DNA from: Streptomyces sp. F63
Lineage (GTDB): Bacteria; Actinomycetota; Actinomycetes; Streptomycetales; Streptomycetaceae
DNA length: 64,000 nt
Direction: 5' to 3'
Assembly: GCF_018070345.1 (NCBI RefSeq)
Contig: NZ_JAGPXX010000007.1
Coordinates: 186,001-250,000 of the forward strand
Shown here: piece by piece, positions 32,143-41,255 of the stretch
Layout: every line of letters begins with the position of its first letter
Position numbering within the stretch: position 1 is the stretch's first letter
The notes under the pieces: generated by a model
Databases searched by the model: none
Told to the model about the DNA's origin: nothing
The model's input: only the letters and a program-made list of their open reading frames with translations
Translations under genes and position numbers: made by a program

Positions 32143-34116
32143 ATGGCCACCGAGCCGGCCGGCACCGGCCCCTCTGCCGAAGCCCAAGACGCCCGGGACC
32201 GCTCCCCGGGCGCACGGGCCGCCGGCCCGGGCGGGGAAGCCCGCCGTGCGGAAGCGCGCGGCGCGCGAGCCCGCAACCGGCCCCGCACCGGCACGGCCCG
32301 GACCGCCGCTGCCCGCCGCGACGGCGGGGTCCGCACCCCTCCTTCCGCCGACGGCGCCGTTCCCGCCGCCCCGCCCCCCGGCGCCCGCCGGCTGCTGGCC
32401 GGCGCCGCGCGCCGCAGCACCGGCCGGGCCCTCCTGATCCTCCTCGCCACCACGGCCTCCGCCGCAGCGACCATCGCCCTGCCCGCCGTGCTCGGCCACA
32501 CCCTCGACCTCCTCCTGGACCGGCGGGACGGCGCCCGGCCGTGGGTGGCGCTCTGCGGCGTCCTGCTCGCGGCCGAGGTGCTGCTCGACGCCCTCACCGC
32601 CCATGCCACCGGCGTCACCAACGCCCGTTCCACCGCCTGGCTGCGCAATCTCGGCACGGCCCACCTCCTCTCCGTCGGCCCGCGCCGCGCCGCCCGCTTC
32701 ACCCCGGGCGACGTCGTGACCCGGCTGACGGGCAACGCCGCCGAGGCGGGCACGGTCCCCGCGACCGCGGCCGCCTCGGTGGCCTCGGTGCTCACCCCGG
32801 TCGGCGGCATCGTCGCCCTCGTCCTCGTCGACGCCTGGACCGCCGCGGTGTTCCTCGCCGGGGTGCCCGTTCTGCTGTTGCTGCTGCGCGTCTTCGTGCG
32901 CAGCTCCTCCGACAGCGTGACGCGCTACCAGCGCATCCAGGCAGATATCGCGGCTCGGCTGATGGAGGCACTCGGGGGCGCGCGGACCGTCGCGGCCGCC
33001 GGTACCGCCGGCCGCGAGCGGGACCGGGTGCTCGCACCCCTCCCCGACCTCGACGCCCAGGGACGCCGGATGTGGCAGGTCTACGGCCGCGCCGTCACCC
33101 AGGGCGGCATCCTCGTGCCGCTGCTGACGACCGCCGTCCTGGCCGTCGGCGGGGTGCGGCTGGCCGCCGGGCAGCTCAGCGTCGGAGACCTCCTGGCCGC
33201 CTCCCGCTACGCGGGCCTCGCCGCCGGGATCGGAGCCGTCGTCGGCCGGCTCAACGCCCTGGTGCGGGGCCGGGCGGCGGCCCGCCGCACCGCCGAACTG
33301 CTGTCCGCGCCGCGCATGCGCCACGGCACCCGCCGGCTGCCGCCCGGCGGGCCCGGCCGGCTCGAACTGCGCGGCGTCACGGTCGTCCGGGGCGGGACCC
33401 CGGTACTGGACGGCGTCGATCTCACCCTTCCGGGCGGTGTCACGGCCGCCGTCGTCGGGCGGTCCGGTGCCGGCAAGTCGGTCCTCGCGGCCGTGGCCGG
33501 GCGGCTGGAGGACCCGGACGACGGCGACGTCCTGCTGGACGGCGTACCGCTGCCCGAACTCGACCGGGCGGAGCTGCGCCGCGAGGTCGGCTACGCCTTC
33601 GAACGCCCCGCGCTGTTCGGCGGGACCGTGGGCGCGGCCATCGCCTTCGGCGCCGGCGAACCCCCGGAGGAGGCCGTGCGGGCCGCCGCCCGCACCGCGC
33701 GCGCGGACTCCTTCATCCGGCTGCTGCCCGCCGGGTACGGCACCCCCCTCGCCGACGCGCCGCTCTCCGGCGGCGAGCTCCAGCGCCTCGGCCTCGCCAG
33801 GGCGTTCGCCCACGCCGGCCGGCTGCTGGTGCTGGACGACGCCACCTCCAGCCTGGACAGCGTCACCGAACTGGAGGTGGGCCGCGCCCTGACCCGCGAC
33901 GTGCGGGCCGGCACCCGCCTGCTCATCGCCCACCGGGTGTCCTCGGCGGCCCGTGCCGACCTGGTCGTCTGGCTGGAGAAGGGCCGCGTCCGCGCGGTGG
34001 GGCCGCACGAGGCCCTGTGGGAGCGCCCCGCGTACCGCGCGGTCTTCGCCGGCACGGCGGACCCGGCCGGCGCGCCGCTCTCCGGCGGCCCGCCCCGGAC
34101 GGCGGGTGCGCCGTGA
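32143..34116 (+). CDS. amfB: ABC half-transporter AmfB (RamA-like)
   Basis: A 657-residue exporter half: a disordered Arg/Pro/Ala N-terminus of about 85 residues, six membrane helices (LLILLATTASAAATIALPAVL onward) and a nucleotide-binding domain with Walker A GRSGAGKSV, signature LSGGELQRLGLARAF and Walker B LLVLDDATSSLD. The Walker B ends in Asp-Asp where the catalytic Glu is usual, so this half may hydrolyse ATP poorly and depend on AmfA. ATG 32143 preceded by AAGGAGGGA. The gene overlaps amfA by GTGA. With AmfA it exports the matured SapB-type peptide. Confidence 0.88.
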   Translation: MATEPAGTGPSAEAQDARDRSPGARAAGPGGEARRAEARGARARNRPRTGTARTAAARRDGGVRTPPSADGAVPAAPPPGARRLLAGAARRSTGRALLILLATTASAAATIALPAVLGHTLDLLLDRRDGARPWVALCGVLLAAEVLLDALTAHATGVTNARSTAWLRNLGTAHLLSVGPRRAARFTPGDVVTRLTGNAAEAGTVPATAAASVASVLTPVGGIVALVLVDAWTAAVFLAGVPVLLLLLRVFVRSSSDSVTRYQRIQADIAARLMEALGGARTVAAAGTAGRERDRVLAPLPDLDAQGRRMWQVYGRAVTQGGILVPLLTTAVLAVGGVRLAAGQLSVGDLLAASRYAGLAAGIGAVVGRLNALVRGRAAARRTAELLSAPRMRHGTRRLPPGGPGRLELRGVTVVRGGTPVLDGVDLTLPGGVTAAVVGRSGAGKSVLAAVAGRLEDPDDGDVLLDGVPLPELDRAELRREVGYAFERPALFGGTVGAAIAFGAGEPPEEAVRAAARTARADSFIRLLPAGYGTPLADAPLSGGELQRLGLARAFAHAGRLLVLDDATSSLDSVTELEVGRALTRDVRAGTRLLIAHRVSSAARADLVVWLEKGRVRAVGPHEALWERPAYRAVFAGTADPAGAPLSGGPPRTAGAP

Positions 34117-35981
34117 CCCGGCCCGGGCCCGTGCCCGCGGAGGGCACCCCGCCGGAGCGGCGGGCCGGGCGGGGGGCGCTGCGGCGGATCCTGCCGCGGG
34201 CCCGCCGGTTCCTCGCGGCGCGGCTCCGTGTCCTGGCGGCGCTCGGCGGCTGGTCGCTGCTGGAGTCGGCGCACACCTTCCTCGGCGGCTACAGCGTGGC
34301 GCAGGCCCTGGACCGCGGCTTCCTCGCCGGGGACACCCGCACCGGCCTGCTCTGGCTGGCGGTGGCCGCCGCGGCCGTCGTCGTCGGAGGCTTCGCCAAC
34401 CAGGGTGTGTTCTGCGGTCTGGCCGGTCTCGTCGAGCCCCTGCGCGACGGACTGCTGCGCCGGGTGGTGTCGGCCTCCCTGCACGAGGCGGTCGCCGACC
34501 CGGCGCGGGCCGACAGCGCGGTCGTCTCCCGGATCACCCACCAGACGGAGACCGCCCGGGACAGTTTCGCGGGGCTGGTGCTCGTCGCCCGCTCCTTCCT
34601 CTTCACCGCCGCCGGAGCCCTGCTCGGGCTGGCCTCCCTCGCCCCGCTGCTGCTGCTCGTCGTCGGGCCGCCGCTGCTGCTGGGCCTGGCACTGTTCCTC
34701 GGCACGCTGATCCCCATGGCCGCCCGGCAGCGCGACTACCTCCGCGCGGACGAGGCGCTCGCGGAGGAGTACGGGGCGGTCGCCGGGGGCGTGCGGGACG
34801 TCGTGGCCTGCGGCGCCGAGGACCGTACGGCGGCACGGGCCGCGCGGCTCGCCGACGCCGAGGTGGGCGCCGCGCGGTCGCTCGCCCGGTGGGCCGCGGC
34901 GCGCACCCTGTCGCTGGGCGTGGCCGGGCAACTGCCCGTCGCCCTGCTCGTCGTCGCCACGCCCTGGCTGCTCGACCGGGGTGTCACGGCCGGTGAACTG
35001 CTGGGGGCGCTGACCTATCTGACGCAGTCGCTGCTGCCCGCCCTGCACACCCTGATGACGGCCCTGGGCGCCGCGGGCACCCGGCTGCTGGTGATCCTGG
35101 ACCGGCTCACCGGCGGCCACGGCGCACCCCGCGGCTCCGGAACCCCGGGTCCCGCGGCCCCGGCCGGCCCCGTGCCCGGCCGGACGGGAGGCCGGGCGGA
35201 GCCGGCCGGGGCCGTACCGGGCGATTCCGGGCTGCGGCCGGCCGGGGCCGTACCGGGCGCGCCGGCCGTCGAACTCCGCTCGGTCACCTTCGCCTACGGT
35301 GCCGGCGCGCACCCCGTGCTGCGCGATCTCGACCTCACCGTCACGGCCGGGGAGAGCCTGGCGGTGGTGGGGCCCAGCGGCATCGGGAAGTCCACCCTGA
35401 CCGGCCTGGTCGCCGGGCTGCTGGTGCCGGACCGGGGCGAGGTCCGGGTGCTCGGCCGCCCTGCCCGGTCGTGGCCGGCCGGCGAGCCCGCGCGGCTGCG
35501 GGTCCTCATCCCCCAGCAGGCGTACGTCTTCACGGGCACCCTGCGGGAGAACCTGCTCTACCTCTGCCCGGAGGCGGCGGCGCCGGACGCGGTGACCGCC
35601 TCGGCGGAGGCGGTGGGCCTCACTCCGCTGGCGGACCGGCTCGGCGGCCTCGACGCGGTCGTCGACCCCGCCGTCCTGTCGCAGGGCGAGCGGCAGTTGA
35701 TCGCCCTGGCCCGGGCGCACCTGTCGCCCGCCCCGGTGGTGCTGCTGGACGAGGCCACCTGCCATCTGGACCCGGTGGCGGAGGAGCGGGCGGAGCGCGC
35801 CTTCGCGGAACGTCCGGGCACGGTGATCACGGTCGCGCACCGGATCAGCTCGGCCCGCCGGGCCGACCGGGTCCTGGTGATGGACGGGGTCCACGCGGTC
35901 TGCGGCAGTCACGAGGAACTGCTGGACCGTTCCGGGCTGTACCGCGACCTCGTGGGGCACTGGCAGACCGTGCGGGTCTGA
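34113..35981 (+). CDS. amfA: ABC half-transporter AmfA (RamB-like)
   Basis: A 622-residue exporter half. Six membrane helices (about residues 45-310), a Pro/Gly linker, and a nucleotide-binding domain with Walker A GPSGIGKST, signature LSQGERQLIALARA and a complete Walker B VVLLDEATCHLD with the catalytic Glu. GTG at 34113 overlaps the amfB stop. It likely forms a heterodimer with AmfB to export the lanthipeptide. Ends 113 bp before the convergent amfR, separated by a strong hairpin. Confidence 0.88.
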   Translation: MTRPGPVPAEGTPPERRAGRGALRRILPRARRFLAARLRVLAALGGWSLLESAHTFLGGYSVAQALDRGFLAGDTRTGLLWLAVAAAAVVVGGFANQGVFCGLAGLVEPLRDGLLRRVVSASLHEAVADPARADSAVVSRITHQTETARDSFAGLVLVARSFLFTAAGALLGLASLAPLLLLVVGPPLLLGLALFLGTLIPMAARQRDYLRADEALAEEYGAVAGGVRDVVACGAEDRTAARAARLADAEVGAARSLARWAAARTLSLGVAGQLPVALLVVATPWLLDRGVTAGELLGALTYLTQSLLPALHTLMTALGAAGTRLLVILDRLTGGHGAPRGSGTPGPAAPAGPVPGRTGGRAEPAGAVPGDSGLRPAGAVPGAPAVELRSVTFAYGAGAHPVLRDLDLTVTAGESLAVVGPSGIGKSTLTGLVAGLLVPDRGEVRVLGRPARSWPAGEPARLRVLIPQQAYVFTGTLRENLLYLCPEAAAPDAVTASAEAVGLTPLADRLGGLDAVVDPAVLSQGERQLIALARAHLSPAPVVLLDEATCHLDPVAEERAERAFAERPGTVITVAHRISSARRADRVLVMDGVHAVCGSHEELLDRSGLYRDLVGHWQTVRV

Positions 35982-36048
35982 CCGGTTCCGCGGCGGGACC
36001 GGCCACCGCCTCTGCCGCCCCCGCTCGTCTCGTCCCGCAGCGTGTCCG

Positions 36049-36087
36049 CGGTCCGCCGCCCGGCCTCGCGGCGGGGGCGGCGGACCG
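36049..36087. terminator. Bidirectional terminator between amfA and amfR
   Basis: CGGTCCGCCGCCC (36049-36061) pairs perfectly over 13 bp with GGGCGGCGGACCG (36075-36087), loop 13 nt, between two convergent genes. Confidence 0.7.
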
Positions 36088-36094
36088 ACAGGGC

Positions 36095-36727
36095 TCAGAC
36101 CCAGCCGGCGCTCTGCGATATGCGCACGGCGTCGATGCGGTTTCTCGCGCCGGTCTTGCGGATCACCGAGGCCATGTAGTTGCGCACGGTCCCGTTGCAC
36201 AGATGCAGACTCTTGGCGATCTCGGCGATGGGCGCCCCCTCCGCGGCCAGCGACAGCACGCTCAGTTCGCGGGCCGTCAGCGGCATCTCCGCCGCCTGCA
36301 TGAAACCGAAAGCGAGCGATTCGTCAACGAACCGCTCGCCCTTGGACACCTTGCGGATGGCGTGCAGTAATCGCTGCGGAGTCGCGTTCTTGCTCACGTA
36401 TCCGAGGGCGCTGGCGTCGAACGCGCGGCGGAGCGCACCGGGCCGTCCGGCGGTCACCAGGGCGAGCAGCGCGCTGCGGCGGCCGCGCCCCCCGGGCTCC
36501 GCGGCTGCCCCGGACTCTCCCTCCGCGGCTTCCAGCACGGTGGAGAGCGTGTCCGAGGCCGGGTTGTCGGCGTCCACCACGCAGACGTCCGGACGGGTGG
36601 CCCGCGCCTGCGCCGGGAACCTGTCCCAGGTCGCCGCCGTGACTTCCAAATCCTGTTCCCTCCCCAGCAATGCGGCCAGCGCCGACCGCAGAAGCCCGAT
36701 GTCGTGCACCAGAAGTACCCGGATCAC
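36095..36727 (-). CDS. amfR: LuxR/NarL-type response regulator AmfR/RamR
   Basis: A 210-residue activator of the amf operon. Receiver domain at 1-130: VLLVHDIGLLRSAL (His-Asp in place of the usual Asp-Asp), phospho-acceptor region DVCVVDADNP, and the Lys of YVSKNATP. The LuxR-type helix-turn-helix is at the C-terminus (LTARELSVLSLAAEG...IAEIAKSLHLCNGTVRNYMASV). GTG 36727 has a GGAGGGG site. Codon 120 is TTA (36368-36370), read by the developmental tRNA bldA, so translation should be delayed until morphogenesis. No adjacent sensor kinase gene is present. Convergent to amfA. Confidence 0.92.
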   Translation of the reverse strand: MIRVLLVHDIGLLRSALAALLGREQDLEVTAATWDRFPAQARATRPDVCVVDADNPASDTLSTVLEAAEGESGAAAEPGGRGRRSALLALVTAGRPGALRRAFDASALGYVSKNATPQRLLHAIRKVSKGERFVDESLAFGFMQAAEMPLTARELSVLSLAAEGAPIAEIAKSLHLCNGTVRNYMASVIRKTGARNRIDAVRISQSAGWV

Positions 36728-36893
36728 TTGCCCGTCCCCTCCAGACTCGTGTGCACCGGTGGTCTCCGATGTATCCGTCGGAACATCTGAACAGTTGAGT
36801 CGTCCAAAAGCGCGTTCCCACAACCGGCAAGAGGGAACGGCCAAAACGGCACCAGCCGTACCGACTTGCCCTACGCCCCGTGCTGTAGTCGAA

Positions 36894-37574
36894 TCAGCGG
36901 GCGCGTTCCGGAGCTCTTCCGGGGTTTCGCGCGCCCCCCGCGTGCGCCTCCTCCGGGCCCGCCTCCCCCGGGGCTGTGAGGTCGATGAGCCGGCAGGCCG
37001 TCTCGATGTCGGTGCGCACCCTCTCCGTCGAGGACCGGCCGGCCAGCCAGGCCACGAGCGTCGCGTGCCAGGTGTGCTCGATGACGCGGACCGCCGAGAG
37101 CCGCTCGGGGCTCGGGGCGCCGGTCTGTCCCACGGCGTCCAGGATGATCGCGGTGGTCAGCCGGGACACGGCGGCCACCTCCTCGCTCACCGACCGGTCG
37201 GCGAAGGTCAGCGCCCGCACCATCGCGTCGGCCAGCAGCGGCTCGCGCCGCATCGCGCGGAAGGCGCGCAGCACCGTTTCGGCGACCCGTTCCGAGGGCG
37301 CCTCCGCGGTGAGCGGCCGTCTCGCCGGTGTCGCGTGGAGTCGCTGGAGCTGGTCCCGCAGCGTGGCCACCAGCAGGTGGATCTTGGACGGGAAGTAGCG
37401 GTAGAGAGTGCCGAGGGCGACCCCGGAGCTCTCCGCCACCTCGCGCATCTGCACGGCGTCGAAGCCGCCCCGGCTCGCGAGTTCGGCGCTCGCCCGCAGG
37501 ATCGACCGGCGCCGAGCTTCCTGACGCCCCGTCAGGTGAGACGGTGAGGGCTGTGACGCTGTTTCCGTGGCCAT
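36894..37574 (-). CDS. KstR-like TetR family regulator
   Basis: A 226-residue repressor. The helix-turn-helix is at about residues 25-65 (GGFDAVQMREVAESSGVALGTLYRYFPSKIHLL), very close in wording to mycobacterial KstR (AVQMR.VA....VAVGTLYRYFPSKVHLL), and similarity continues in the ligand domain (REPLLADAMVRALTFAD; VIEHTWHATLVAWL). KstR senses steroid-derived CoA esters and represses cholesterol catabolism; no such genes are here. It faces the glycosyltransferase operon across a region with a KstR-type box, so it probably controls that operon. The C-terminal tail is low complexity. Start ATG 37574. Confidence 0.82.
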   Translation of the reverse strand: MATETASQPSPSHLTGRQEARRRSILRASAELASRGGFDAVQMREVAESSGVALGTLYRYFPSKIHLLVATLRDQLQRLHATPARRPLTAEAPSERVAETVLRAFRAMRREPLLADAMVRALTFADRSVSEEVAAVSRLTTAIILDAVGQTGAPSPERLSAVRVIEHTWHATLVAWLAGRSSTERVRTDIETACRLIDLTAPGEAGPEEAHAGGARNPGRAPERAR

Positions 37575-37933
37575 ATGTCCCGATCCATGACGTCTGAGGC
37601 GTACGCCGCCATCCGCGTGAACACCTCACCGTGCCCGAGTGCTCACAGCGGGCGCAAGCTCGGGCCATGAGTTGTGAGGTGCGGAAATGCCCGGCGGCGC
37701 GCCGACCGTGGTGCGAATCACCCGGCCCGGACCGGCGGTCCGTACTACCTGCCGGTAGATTCGGACACCTTCCCCATGGCGGACGACCACGCGGCCGGCA
37801 CACGGACGGACGGGCGGACAGCCGGGCGGGTGGACGGACGGGCGGCCGGGCGGCCGCCAATTTTTGAAACTTGTTCTAAATCGGCGCGAGCCGCTACGCT
37901 CCGGCAGAACTGAAGTGAGAAGGGGCCCGAAGA
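37575..37933. other. Divergent intergenic region, TetR regulator / glycosyltransferase
   Basis: About 360 bp. It holds the KstR-type box at 37865-37878, in an AT-rich stretch (about 37859-37882), and a run of cggacggacgggcgg-like repeats at 37803-37850. No gene is supported. Confidence 0.6.
37865..37878. promoter_or_regulatory. KstR-type operator (TNNAACNNGTTNNA)
   Basis: TGAAACTTGTTCTA fits every fixed position of the KstR-box consensus known from mycobacteria. It lies 56 bp before the glycosyltransferase start in an AT-rich patch, where a repressor would overlap the promoter. Confidence 0.7.
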
Positions 37934-39304
37934 GTGACCGCTGAGGCCGCACCGGCAGCCGCATCGAGCCCCTCCGCCGGGACCGCCGGCCCCCTCGCGG
38001 CCGACGGCGGACGCCCGCTCCGCATCGCCCTGCTCACCTACAAGGGCAACCCGTTCTGCGGCGGCCAGGGCGTCTACGTCCGGCACCTGTCCCGCGAACT
38101 CGCCGCACTCGGCCACACCGTCGAGGTCATCGGCTCCCAGCCCTACCCCGTCCTCGACGAGATCGCCGGCCCCGGCCGGGCCGGCCTCACCGAACTGCCC
38201 AGCCTCGACCTCTACCGGCAGCCCGACCCGTTCCGCACCCCGAGGCCCGGCGAGTACCGCGACTGGATCGACGCCCTCGAAGTGGCCACCATGTGGACCG
38301 GCGGCTTCCCCGAACCGCTCACCTTCAGCCTCCGCGCCCGCCGCCATCTCGCCGCCCGCCGGGGCGAGTTCGACGTCGTCCACGACAACCAGACCCTCGG
38401 CTACGGCCTGCTCGGCGGCCCCGCCCGGCTCGGCGCCCCGCTCGTCACCACCGTCCACCACCCCATCACGGTCGACCGCCGGCTCGACCTCGACGCCGCC
38501 ACCGGCCTCTGGCGCCGCGCCTCCGTCCGCCGCTGGTACGGCTTCACGCGCATGCAGAAGCGCGTCGCCCGCCGGCTGCCGTCCGTGCTGACCGTCTCCG
38601 GCAGCTCCCGCGACGAGATCACCGAGCACCTCGGCGTGCCCGCGGACCGTGTCCACGTCGTCCACATCGGCGCCGACACCGACCTGTTCTCCCCCGACCC
38701 CGCCGTCCCCGAGATCCCCGGCCGGATCGTCACCACCTCCAGCGCCGACGTTCCCCTCAAGGGCCTGGTCCACCTCGTCGAGGCGCTCGCCAAGCTCCGC
38801 ACCGAGCACCCCGGCGCGCATCTCGTCGTCGTCGGCAAGCGCGCCGAGGACGGACCCGTCGCCGCCGCCATCGAACGCTACGGCCTCACCGGCGCCGTCG
38901 AGTTCGTCAAGGGCATCAGCGACGCCGAACTCGCCGACCTCGTGCGCGGTGCCCAGATCGCCTGCGTGCCCTCCCTCTACGAGGGCTTCTCGCTGCCCGC
39001 CGCCGAGGCCATGGCCACCGGCACCCCGCTCGTCGCCACCACGGGCGGGGCCATCCCCGAGGTCGCGGGTGAGGACGGCGAGACCTGCCTGGCCGTACCG
39101 CCGGGCGACGCGGGCGCCCTCGCCGCCGCGCTCGGCCGGCTCCTCGACCCCCACGACGGCCCCGAGCTGCGCCGCCGCCTCGGCCGGGCGGGCCGGGAAC
39201 GGGTGCTCTCCCGCTTCACCTGGGCCCGCGCCGCCCGCGGCACCGTCGAGCACTACCGGCGGGCCGTGGAGCGGCAGGGCGCCGGCGCCGCCCTCCCACC
39301 CTGA
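37934..39304 (+). CDS. GT4-family glycosyltransferase
   Basis: A 456-residue GT-B enzyme. The N-terminal Rossmann domain starts LRIALLTYKGNPFCGGQGVYVRHLSRELAALGH (glycine loop near residue 45); the C-terminal nucleotide-sugar domain has VVGKRAEDG and the E-x7-E motif YEGFSLPAAEAMATG typical of GT4. GTG 37934 was chosen after a GAAGGGG site. Retaining transferase; acceptor unknown, perhaps a lipid given the neighbours. First gene of a three-gene operon with a methyltransferase and an alpha-alpha-barrel protein, behind the KstR-type box. Confidence 0.88.
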   Translation: MTAEAAPAAASSPSAGTAGPLAADGGRPLRIALLTYKGNPFCGGQGVYVRHLSRELAALGHTVEVIGSQPYPVLDEIAGPGRAGLTELPSLDLYRQPDPFRTPRPGEYRDWIDALEVATMWTGGFPEPLTFSLRARRHLAARRGEFDVVHDNQTLGYGLLGGPARLGAPLVTTVHHPITVDRRLDLDAATGLWRRASVRRWYGFTRMQKRVARRLPSVLTVSGSSRDEITEHLGVPADRVHVVHIGADTDLFSPDPAVPEIPGRIVTTSSADVPLKGLVHLVEALAKLRTEHPGAHLVVVGKRAEDGPVAAAIERYGLTGAVEFVKGISDAELADLVRGAQIACVPSLYEGFSLPAAEAMATGTPLVATTGGAIPEVAGEDGETCLAVPPGDAGALAAALGRLLDPHDGPELRRRLGRAGRERVLSRFTWARAARGTVEHYRRAVERQGAGAALPP

Positions 39305-39390
39305 GCCGCCGCCCCCACCGCCCCCTCCACCGGCCGTCCGCGCGGCTGGCCGGACCGGACGCACCCCCGACCGAAAGAGGCAGACCCCGA

Positions 39391-40173
39391 GTGCTGACCG
39401 TCGACTTTTCCCGGTTCCCGCTGGCCGCGGGCGACCGCGTGCTCGATCTGGGCTGCGGCGCGGGCCGGCACGCCTTCGAGTGCTACCGGCGCGGCGCGCA
39501 CGTCGTGGCGCTCGACCGCAACGCCGAGGAGATCCAGGAGGTCGCCACCTGGTTCGCCGCCATGAAGGAGGCGGGCGAGGCCCCGGCCGGCGCCACCGCC
39601 ACCGCCATGGAGGGCGACGCGCTGGCCCTGCCCTTCCCCGACGACAGCTTCGACGTCGTCATCATCTCCGAGGTGATGGAGCACATCCCCGACGACAAGG
39701 GCGTGCTTGCGGAGATGGTCCGCGTCCTGCGGCCCGGCGGCCGGATCGCCGTGACCGTGCCCCGCTACGGGCCGGAGAAGGTCTGCTGGGCGCTCTCCGA
39801 CGCGTACCACGAGGTCGAGGGCGGTCACATCCGCATCTACCGCGCCGAGGAACTGCTCCGCAGGATCCGCGAGGCCGGACTGCGCCCGTACGGCAGCCAC
39901 CACGCGCACGGGCTGCACTCGCCCTACTGGTGGCTGAAGTGCGCCTTCGGCGTCGACAACGACAAGGCGCTGCCCGTCCGCGCGTACCACAAGCTGCTGG
40001 TCTGGGACATCATGAAGAAACCCCTGCTCACCCGGGTCGCCGAACGCGCGCTCGACCCGCTGATCGGCAAGAGCTTCGTCGTCTACGCCACCAAGCCGCA
40101 GCTCCCGCCGGCCGGCTCCGGTGACCCGGCCGGCGGCGGGACCACCACCGCGACCGGCGAGGGCCGGGCGTGA
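39391..40173 (+). CDS. Class I SAM-dependent methyltransferase
   Basis: A 260-residue methyltransferase of the Methyltransf_11/25 type: motif I VLDLGCGAGRHAFE near residue 17-30, acidic motif II ALDRN, motif post-II EGDALALPFPDDSFDVV, then ISEVMEHIPDDKGVLAEMVRVLRPGG. The C-terminal part (YHEVEGGHIRIYRAEELL; HSPYWWLKCAFGVDND) is conserved in proteins beside such glycosyltransferases. GTG 39391. Its stop overlaps the next start (GTGA). Substrate unknown. Confidence 0.87.
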   Translation: MLTVDFSRFPLAAGDRVLDLGCGAGRHAFECYRRGAHVVALDRNAEEIQEVATWFAAMKEAGEAPAGATATAMEGDALALPFPDDSFDVVIISEVMEHIPDDKGVLAEMVRVLRPGGRIAVTVPRYGPEKVCWALSDAYHEVEGGHIRIYRAEELLRRIREAGLRPYGSHHAHGLHSPYWWLKCAFGVDNDKALPVRAYHKLLVWDIMKKPLLTRVAERALDPLIGKSFVVYATKPQLPPAGSGDPAGGGTTTATGEGRA

Positions 40174-41255
40174 CCAGCCCCGGCCGCACCGAACGCCTGG
40201 TCCTGCCCGGGGTCCTCACCGCCGAGCAGGCCGCCGCCACCGTGGCCGGCATCCTCGCCCACCAGCGCGAGGACGGCGCCATCCCGTGGTTCCGCGGCCA
40301 CCACCTCGACCCCTGGGACCACGTCGAGGCCGCCATGGCCCTGGACGCCGCCGGCGAGCACGAGCACGCCGAGGCCGCCTACCGCTGGCTGGCCGAACAC
40401 CAGTTGCCGGACGGCTCCTGGTACGCGGCCTACGCCGACGGCGACCCGGCGGCGCCCACCGACCGCGGCCGGGAGAGCAACTTCGTCGCCTATGTCGCCG
40501 TGGGTGTCTGGCACCACTACCTCTCCACCGGCGACGACACCTTCCTCGACCGGATGTGGCCCACCGTCTACGCCGCCGTCGAGTTCGTCCTCGCCCTCCA
40601 GCAGCCCGGCGGGCAGATCGGCTGGAAGCGCGAGGCCCCGGAACGGGACGGCGCCGCGGGCCGGGCCGTCACCGACGCCCTGCTCACCGGCTGCTCCTCC
40701 ATCCACCAGGCGCTGCGCTGCGCCCTCGCCATCGCCGAGCACCGCGAGGACCCGCAGCCCGACTGGGAACTGGCGACCGGACTGCTGCGCCACGCCATCC
40801 GGCACCACCCGGAACGCTTCCTGGACAAGTCCCGCTACTCCATGGACTGGTACTACCCCGTTCTCGGCGGGGCGCTGACCGGCACCGCCGCCAAGGAGCG
40901 CATCGAGGAGGGCTGGGACGCCTTCGTGGTCCCCGGCCTCGGGGTGCGCTGCGTGCTGCCGAACCCGTGGGTCACCGGCGGGGAGAGCGCCGAACTGGCG
41001 CTCGCCCTGTGGGCCATGGGGGAGTCGGACCGGGCCGTGGACATCCTCCGCTGGATCGGCCACCTCCGGGACGGCGACGGGATGTACTGGACGGGCTACG
41101 TCTTCGAGGACGGCGCCTTCTGGCCGGAGGAGCAGACGACCTGGACGGCCGGCTCGGTGCTGCTGGCCGTGGCCGCCCTCGGGGGCGACGAGGCCACGAC
41201 GGCCGTCTTCGGCGGCGAACGGCTGCCGGCAGGGCTGGAACCGGACTGCTGCTGA
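40170..41255 (+). CDS. Prenyltransferase-annotated alpha-alpha-barrel protein
   Basis: A 361-residue soluble protein. It has alpha/alpha-toroid repeats with Trp/Gly-rich turns (REDGAIPWFRGHHLDPWDHVEAAMAL; YRWLAEHQLPDGSWYAAY; WIGHLRDGDGMYWTGYVFEDGAFWPEEQTTW), of the kind annotated as prenyltransferase or seen in GH-like barrels. No DxDD motif. It ends in a Cys-Cys pair. GTG 40170 overlaps the methyltransferase stop, so the products act together. The DPWDH acidic cluster could be catalytic; the reaction is unknown. Confidence 0.75.
   Translation: MTSPGRTERLVLPGVLTAEQAAATVAGILAHQREDGAIPWFRGHHLDPWDHVEAAMALDAAGEHEHAEAAYRWLAEHQLPDGSWYAAYADGDPAAPTDRGRESNFVAYVAVGVWHHYLSTGDDTFLDRMWPTVYAAVEFVLALQQPGGQIGWKREAPERDGAAGRAVTDALLTGCSSIHQALRCALAIAEHREDPQPDWELATGLLRHAIRHHPERFLDKSRYSMDWYYPVLGGALTGTAAKERIEEGWDAFVVPGLGVRCVLPNPWVTGGESAELALALWAMGESDRAVDILRWIGHLRDGDGMYWTGYVFEDGAFWPEEQTTWTAGSVLLAVAALGGDEATTAVFGGERLPAGLEPDCC

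Noticed and set aside
40170..41255. True terpene cyclase or squalene-hopene cyclase
   Set aside because: The size (361 residues) is half that of such enzymes and no DxDD motif is visible; only the barrel fold is shared.
29156..41255. One large biosynthetic cluster spanning the lanthipeptide locus and the glycosyltransferase operon
   Set aside because: A convergent terminator separates amfA from amfR, and the KstR-like regulator with its own operator defines a separate unit. No shared motif links them.
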